The notes below the pieces were generated by a model. That model had not been told where the DNA came from. It did no database searches and saw only the letters and a list, made by a program, of their open reading frames with translations. The translations under genes were made by a program, and so were the position numbers. This document shows, one piece after another, positions 35,813 to 40,000 of a stretch of 40,000 bases of DNA. Position 1 is the stretch's first letter; every line of letters begins with the position of its first letter. This DNA is from Paulinella micropora (Eukaryota > Cercozoa > Imbricatea > Euglyphida > Paulinellidae): contig WBZZ01005989.1 in the NCBI GenBank assembly GCA_019918135.1, positions 5,001-45,000 of the forward strand. Reading direction: 5' to 3'.

Positions 35813-36022
35813 TTGTTGTTTTATTTTTTTATTTTTTTTGAAAAATTAAAAAAGTGTCTCATATGTCTCAGACCCCCCTAAAAAAGGCCAAAGGTCGCAC
35901 AGAGCCGTGAGACAGGGTTGAGACAGGCTCCGAAGAGGGGGGGCGAATGGTGCCACCTCCTTTTCAGTTTCTATTGAGACAAAATAATAGAGTTTGAGAC
36001 AAAAAAAAGACATTTTTTGTTA

Positions 36023-36218
36023 AACTCTAACCATAAGGTCGAAAGCCGATATTTAATATAATAAGACAATGGACAGATAGAGGCAGCTTGGCCCATGCCG
36101 GGTGCAAGAGAAAGTGCAAGCCGCACACAATTGGTTTAGGATTATTATGAAAGAAAACTAAGCCGACACGCGCCGTGTCCGTCCTAGCCAGGTTGGCCAC
36201 CCGGCACTACCCAGGCCC
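36023..36218 (-). repeat. split direct repeat B2 of DIRS/PAT-like element
   Basis: 196 bp, the same as 36587-36782 with about 3 mismatches and no gaps (offset 564). In minus-strand (element) orientation it lies at the far 3' end. In PAT/Ngaro-type elements the 3' end is B1-A2-B2, and this position fits B2. Confidence 0.75.
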
Positions 36219-36586
36219 CCCCGCAAAGAATAACTAAAATGGGTGGGAGGGAGGGAACACAAAACGAAATTCGAAACCGAGACGAATTGTGAATAAAAGA
36301 TACTCAAAAACTTCGAAAGCAAGTCCCTAAACTTCAGAAAACACCAGTCTTCCAAATAAAGCTAGAAAAGGGAAAAACGAAGGGTAAATTGGAAAATAAT
36401 AAAACTTAATGTAAAGGCATTAGAAAGCAGCGGCCTTAACGCAAATGAATTACAAGCAGTGCAAAAGAAACCGCCGCAGAAAAAATGAACAAACCGAAAA
36501 CAGCTTAACCGAAGCCCGGCAGCCGGCTTTGACCGTTATTAATAAAGTTTAACAACGACAAACACGTGCAGTATTTATCCACATTG
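36219..36586 (-). repeat. putative A2 segment between split direct repeats
   Basis: 368 bp between the two copies of the direct repeat, with no ORF of note. By the PAT/Ngaro model it should match a copy (A1) upstream of the reverse-transcriptase region, beyond the right window edge. This is a prediction, not seen here. Confidence 0.5.
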
Positions 36587-36782
36587 AACTCTAACCATAA
36601 GGTCGAAAGCCGATATTTAATATAATAAGACAATGGACAGATAGAGGCAGCTTGGCACATGCCGGCTGCAAGAGAAAGTGCAAGCCGCACACAATGGGTT
36701 TAGGATTATTATGAAAGAAAACTAAGCCGACACGCGCCGTGTCCGTCCTAGCCAGGTTGGCCACCCGGCACTACCCAGGCCC
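36587..36782 (-). repeat. split direct repeat B1 of DIRS/PAT-like element
   Basis: Copy adjoining the end of the tyrosine recombinase gene, 18 bp from its stop. See the partner at 36023-36218. Confidence 0.75.
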
Positions 36783-36799
36783 ACCCAGGGCCAAAGTCT

Positions 36800-37774
36800 C
36801 TATCGGTCCCAGTTACTGATCAGACTGCGCTGCTCAAGCATAATTTCCCCTCGCGGAGTGTCAATGTAGCGCTTGAAACAATCCGAAGACCAGCGTCCAG
36901 CCCGCATGATCGCCAAATCCGATGCTCCTGCCAACTTCAGCGATTTGGCCCCACCTCGACGAAGAGAAATACCATTGAAGCGAGTCCCATCGTCAATCCC
37001 TGCTCGCGCCAAGAGCCTTAGGGCATCCGCAACAAACCGCTCTCCGGTAACTGTAACTCCATCAGCCCATCTGAACATCGCTTGAGCCTTTCCTCTGTTA
37101 AGTCCGACCGAAAGAAGCGAAGATTCATGCCGCCGAAACCAAAACACAGGAGAAAGGACCATAACATCGAGGTCGGCCAACCAAACGTCCAAACCACCTC
37201 GGAACGGGTCGGTCTTGGAACCGTCTAGGTTAATACACAAGAAGCTTTCCTCGCATTCAGTCAACAGCACGCAATGCATGCGTTTCAAAACTCGAGCATA
37301 CCGCTTAGGCCCCGAGACAACTAACTCACCAATCCGAAAAAGCCCGAAAACCCCCAATACCATGATAGTACAGAGGACAATAAGATCATGCGCGTCGCGC
37401 GGGCCCGTGCGCTCTTTTGCCAAGAGTCCCGTAGCAAAGGTCACCACTGCCTTGAGAAGGTCAACAGTCAGAGTTAAACGATTATCCTTCCCTTTCTTCT
37501 TGCTCCTCTTGATCCCGCGCCAACATCGTTCAACATGATAGCTCTTGAGAGGATCAACCTGGCCATGCGCTAAACAATAATTACGAATTCCATACAGATA
37601 AACCTTCAGCGTGCCCACCGAGATTTGTCCGATAATATACGTCATAAACAAAACAAGGAGCGCCGGGTCGGGCTCCCACCAGCGAATCTCCCAACCTTCA
37701 GTCTCGAAAGTGTCAGCGAAGCTCTTCAGCCGATTGACACCGGACGCATAACTTCTGCTCGTGCTGTACGCCAA
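36800..37774 (-). CDS. tyrosine recombinase of DIRS-like retroelement
   Basis: 324 residues. N-terminal SAM-like core-binding part (MAYSTSRSYASGVNRLKSFA) and a catalytic domain with the first Arg in GLFRIGEL (R147), the box II motif ISLRRGGAKS (R272/R273, with Leu where His is usual, as often in DIRS enzymes), GRW at 293-295 and the nucleophile Tyr in FKRYIDT (Y303). Integrates the circular cDNA copy without target-site duplication in this class. It lies downstream of the reverse-transcriptase/RNase H region on the same strand. The frame is intact, although the upstream ORF is broken. Confidence 0.85.
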   Translation of the reverse strand: MAYSTSRSYASGVNRLKSFADTFETEGWEIRWWEPDPALLVLFMTYIIGQISVGTLKVYLYGIRNYCLAHGQVDPLKSYHVERCWRGIKRSKKKGKDNRLTLTVDLLKAVVTFATGLLAKERTGPRDAHDLIVLCTIMVLGVFGLFRIGELVVSGPKRYARVLKRMHCVLLTECEESFLCINLDGSKTDPFRGGLDVWLADLDVMVLSPVFWFRRHESSLLSVGLNRGKAQAMFRWADGVTVTGERFVADALRLLARAGIDDGTRFNGISLRRGGAKSLKLAGASDLAIMRAGRWSSDCFKRYIDTPRGEIMLEQRSLISNWDR

Positions 37775-37806
37775 CCCCCCGTCCAGGAAGCCGACAGCCT
37801 CTTCGA

Positions 37807-38532
37807 CTAACCAGCCAGCGGTCTTGGCAGCTGGGTGACCCGCGAGCCAAGAACGAAAGATCCCCCGCTCGTCAGAAGGCGCGCCGCCTTTTCCACCTGA
37901 CCACGAGCCAGAGCATCAACAATATGCAAACGCTCTCTCCCAGCCCTGTAGGCAAGCACACTAATACATCGCTCCGCAAAAAGCCACGAGTAAACATCAA
38001 GAATAGCCTGCATGCCGGGCGTGGGCGAATGCGCTTTAGCAATGCACGCACAGGCCGGCGCACAATCACCAACAATACAAAAGCGCACACACCCCGTCAT
38101 AACATGCATCTCCCATACAGCTTGCAAATAATTGAAGAGCTCTCTTCGCAATGCAGCGTCCTCGCCTGACTCAGCTGTAAACAGTCCCTCATCGTCCTCC
38201 CTCCATTCTTCCGACAAAAAACGATCCTTGCTCGACTCCATCTGAGACGACAAGCCACGCTCGGCCAAACTGCGAACCCTTGCAACGGTTTGCATCGGAC
38301 CAGATGGTCGTACATCTTCCATTGCCTTCCCACAGCAACTTGTCCTGGTTGAATGCGCCGATGCGCTGCATGTCCGTGATGGAAAAGGCCCCTTCAGTGC
38401 GCTCCAACAACCTTGCGGCCCAAGCAGCCCCGCTTTGGACCCGACTGCTAGCTCGACCGCCTTTAGATCCCCGACGCAACATGGCCGCATGACATTCATG
38501 CATATGTCCGACCAATGGCCTGAGCGACGCAA
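37807..38532 (-). pseudogene. RNase H C-terminal part, out of frame with RT
   Basis: The reverse-transcriptase frame ends at 38189 shortly after the RNase H start (TIWSDANRCKGSQFGRAWLV). The rest of RNase H-like sequence (DEGLFTAESGEDAALRRELF; IVDALARGQVEKAARLL) is in the frame ending at 37807. The useful part of this frame is about 38205-37807; the upstream portion merely overlaps RT in another frame. A one-base difference near 38200 separates them, either decay, a sequencing error or a programmed +1 shift. Confidence 0.65.
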
Positions 38533-40000
38533 TGACAGTCGCCAACCAGGTTAACAGGCCTTTGAAGGAGGCGTAATCCTCCACCGTCGTCCATGATGCA
38601 GCCGCCAGCGCTTCAAGACGCGGGAGGACAATGTCCATCCTCTTGCTCGGCATGAGCACCAACCATCTGACCGTGTCAATGTCCCACCTTAGGAATGAAT
38701 ACTGCTGCCCGCAAAAGACCTCGTGCAGCTCGATGCCTATGCCGCTGAAAAAGTCCTGCAACTTCTGCAATCGCTCTCTGGCCACCTCTCCTGCTTCAGC
38801 CTCGGAGACCAGATTGTCAACAAAATTGCCAAAGAGGATCTCTGACCGATCGGGAAGATGCTCGGCGATGATCTTCAAAACAGCCATGAATCTGGCAAAA
38901 TTGTCGCCCGCTGCAACTGCGCCAAATTTACCACAGAGTTCAACAAAGAAATGACGCCGACCCTCATCGTCCCATGCCGCTGAGACCTGCTGATATAAGT
39001 CCTCCGCTCTCACACCGAGTTGCCGGTACGCGTCTTGAATGTCACCGCCAAAAGCGTAACAACGTCGGCCTAGCTTGGCAATATTGGTCATGTGCTGAGC
39101 AAACGTGAAATATGTCACTCCCTCATCCATCCGCAGGGTGAGGTCATTCACTGAAAGGCCGCGTGGATAAGATGCATGGTTGATATTGCGTATCGCGTCC
39201 GACGCGTGGTCCCACTTGCTCTTGGGGATAGCAAACTCGTATGCGACGATAGCCTGGTGGGGGCAAGCTGCGTTCGGGAAAGGGGGTCTATCAAACGGGC
39301 CAATCGCCTTGCCTTCCGCCACTCTCTCCTTCACCGCCCTCCATCTCTTCGCTTCCGCTTCGGCAGTGCCTTGGCGAGAATAGTCCCTCAAGAACTCTCC
39401 CACTTCCCGATACCCCGTGGACTGAGCTGCACACGTATTGCGGAACCATTCCTTCTCTGCTTCGGAAAGCTTCGGGCAACCGTTTGCCAAAGCGACCAAC
39501 GCCGGCAGCCTTAGCGTTGTCTTGTACGTGGCAAGCTCACCATCGAATGCCGGAAGCTTGATCTTGGGCCCTTGCCGAACCCGGTGTCGTCCCGGGAGAA
39601 CAGCAAGCTCGATAATGTCACGCCCTCTGCCTCGTACTGCACGAAAGTCCGCTAGCAAAATCCTCGGCACCTCCGCAGGGGGAGGTATCCCATTGTCTTT
39701 CTCCCCTGCCCACCAACAGTGCGTCGTCCAGGGTGCACCCGCCCAGTCGCCGATGCTGCCCGGTGCTGCCGTAAGGATCACTACTCCGGCCTTGATAAAA
39801 GCGTCAACGTTGGCCCGGGTGGATGCTTCTCCCCATGGGATCCACCAGAAAGGCAACAACGGGCTGCTGTCGGTGTCTGCGGGCGCATTCAAGCGGGGAA
39901 CCGGCGGCGTGCACGCCGTTGGCACGTCGGTGAACGCTGCCGGCACTGCCACACTGCCTGTAGCTTTTGAAATGAACACAAACTTGATTAAGGCTCCCAT
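38189..40000 (-). CDS. DIRS-type reverse transcriptase-RNase H (partial)
   Basis: 603 codons to the window edge, where the ATG happens to be the last codon; the protein probably continues beyond. RT palm order: KSKWDHASDAIRNINHASYP (fingers, usually ...D.SYP.G.SVND), SVNDL, YAFGGDIQDAYRQLGV (motif A, catalytic Asp), FGAVAAGDNFARFMAVLK (motif B region), FGNFVDNLVS (motif C; the usual Y/F-x-DD reads VDN, so the second Asp is replaced by Asn). Then a thumb/connection part and the start of RNase H. The replaced catalytic residue suggests an inactive or diverged enzyme, unless the active site is assigned wrongly. The N-terminal 250 residues are Pro- and Ala-rich, perhaps Gag-like. Confidence 0.8.
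   Translation of the reverse strand: MGALIKFVFISKATGSVAVPAAFTDVPTACTPPVPRLNAPADTDSSPLLPFWWIPWGEASTRANVDAFIKAGVVILTAAPGSIGDWAGAPWTTHCWWAGEKDNGIPPPAEVPRILLADFRAVRGRGRDIIELAVLPGRHRVRQGPKIKLPAFDGELATYKTTLRLPALVALANGCPKLSEAEKEWFRNTCAAQSTGYREVGEFLRDYSRQGTAEAEAKRWRAVKERVAEGKAIGPFDRPPFPNAACPHQAIVAYEFAIPKSKWDHASDAIRNINHASYPRGLSVNDLTLRMDEGVTYFTFAQHMTNIAKLGRRCYAFGGDIQDAYRQLGVRAEDLYQQVSAAWDDEGRRHFFVELCGKFGAVAAGDNFARFMAVLKIIAEHLPDRSEILFGNFVDNLVSEAEAGEVARERLQKLQDFFSGIGIELHEVFCGQQYSFLRWDIDTVRWLVLMPSKRMDIVLPRLEALAAASWTTVEDYASFKGLLTWLATVIASLRPLVGHMHECHAAMLRRGSKGGRASSRVQSGAAWAARLLERTEGAFSITDMQRIGAFNQDKLLWEGNGRCTTIWSDANRCKGSQFGRAWLVVSDGVEQGSFFVGRMEGGR

Noticed and set aside
35451..35849. Pro-rich plus-strand and Gly-rich minus-strand frames
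   Set aside because: They are translations of poly-C runs in a minisatellite.

Overview
This is eukaryotic DNA, not prokaryotic. It has long microsatellites, tRNA-derived SINE-like copies with (TTA)n tails, a DIRS-type tyrosine-recombinase retroelement and AT-rich TATA-like leaders, with no Shine-Dalgarno operons. The host cannot be named from the sequence. Into this host DNA is inserted a large virus of the polinton-like / Preplasmiviricota class, followed by other mobile and viral remnants.

Layout. 1-1280: host-like DNA with a possible reverse-transcriptase fragment on the minus strand, a C27 run and a T55 run. 1281-7755: left viral block, partly decayed. It holds an adhesin-like protein (+), a broken copy of a gene that is intact at 14504, an ExoX-C-like small protein, a protein-primed family B DNA polymerase (PolB) broken by at least three frame changes and three in-frame stops, and a small basic protein. 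8114-9840: a possible spliced or decayed membrane protein, then about 1 kb of compound microsatellites. 9847-10248: a perfect 184-bp inverted repeat with a 34-nt loop. 10307-27197: the intact viral block. It contains two small basic proteins, a zinc protein, a primase-superfamily 3 helicase, several unknown proteins, a 1228-residue fibre with a self-cleaving S74 chaperone, a membrane protein, a 902-residue protein with a PLA2-like N-terminus, an FtsK/HerA packaging ATPase, a double jelly-roll major capsid protein candidate and a penton candidate.

27520-29975: a 2.46-kb element with ~314-bp AT-rich terminal inverted repeats around a GC-rich core holding two unknown minus-strand ORFs. 30374-31690: a low-complexity charged ORF and two SINE-like copies. 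31878-35204: a second GC-rich virus-like block on the minus strand, with a decayed discoidin/fibre gene, a small CxxC protein and a 264-residue protein. 36023-40000: a DIRS/PAT-like retroelement on the minus strand, with reverse transcriptase, RNase H, tyrosine recombinase and a 3' B1-A2-B2 split direct repeat.

How it fits together. The intact block carries a morphogenesis module (capsid, penton, ATPase, PLA2-like protein, fibre) and a primase-helicase, but the only polymerase is dead. The paralogue pair (2546 and 14504), the palindrome between the blocks and the contrast between decayed left and intact right suggest either a composite of two related elements or an element that lost its own polymerase. 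Three leader hairpins of identical stem, iteron-like GGTTGGACA motifs, and homopolymer runs at many element borders are further unexplained structures.
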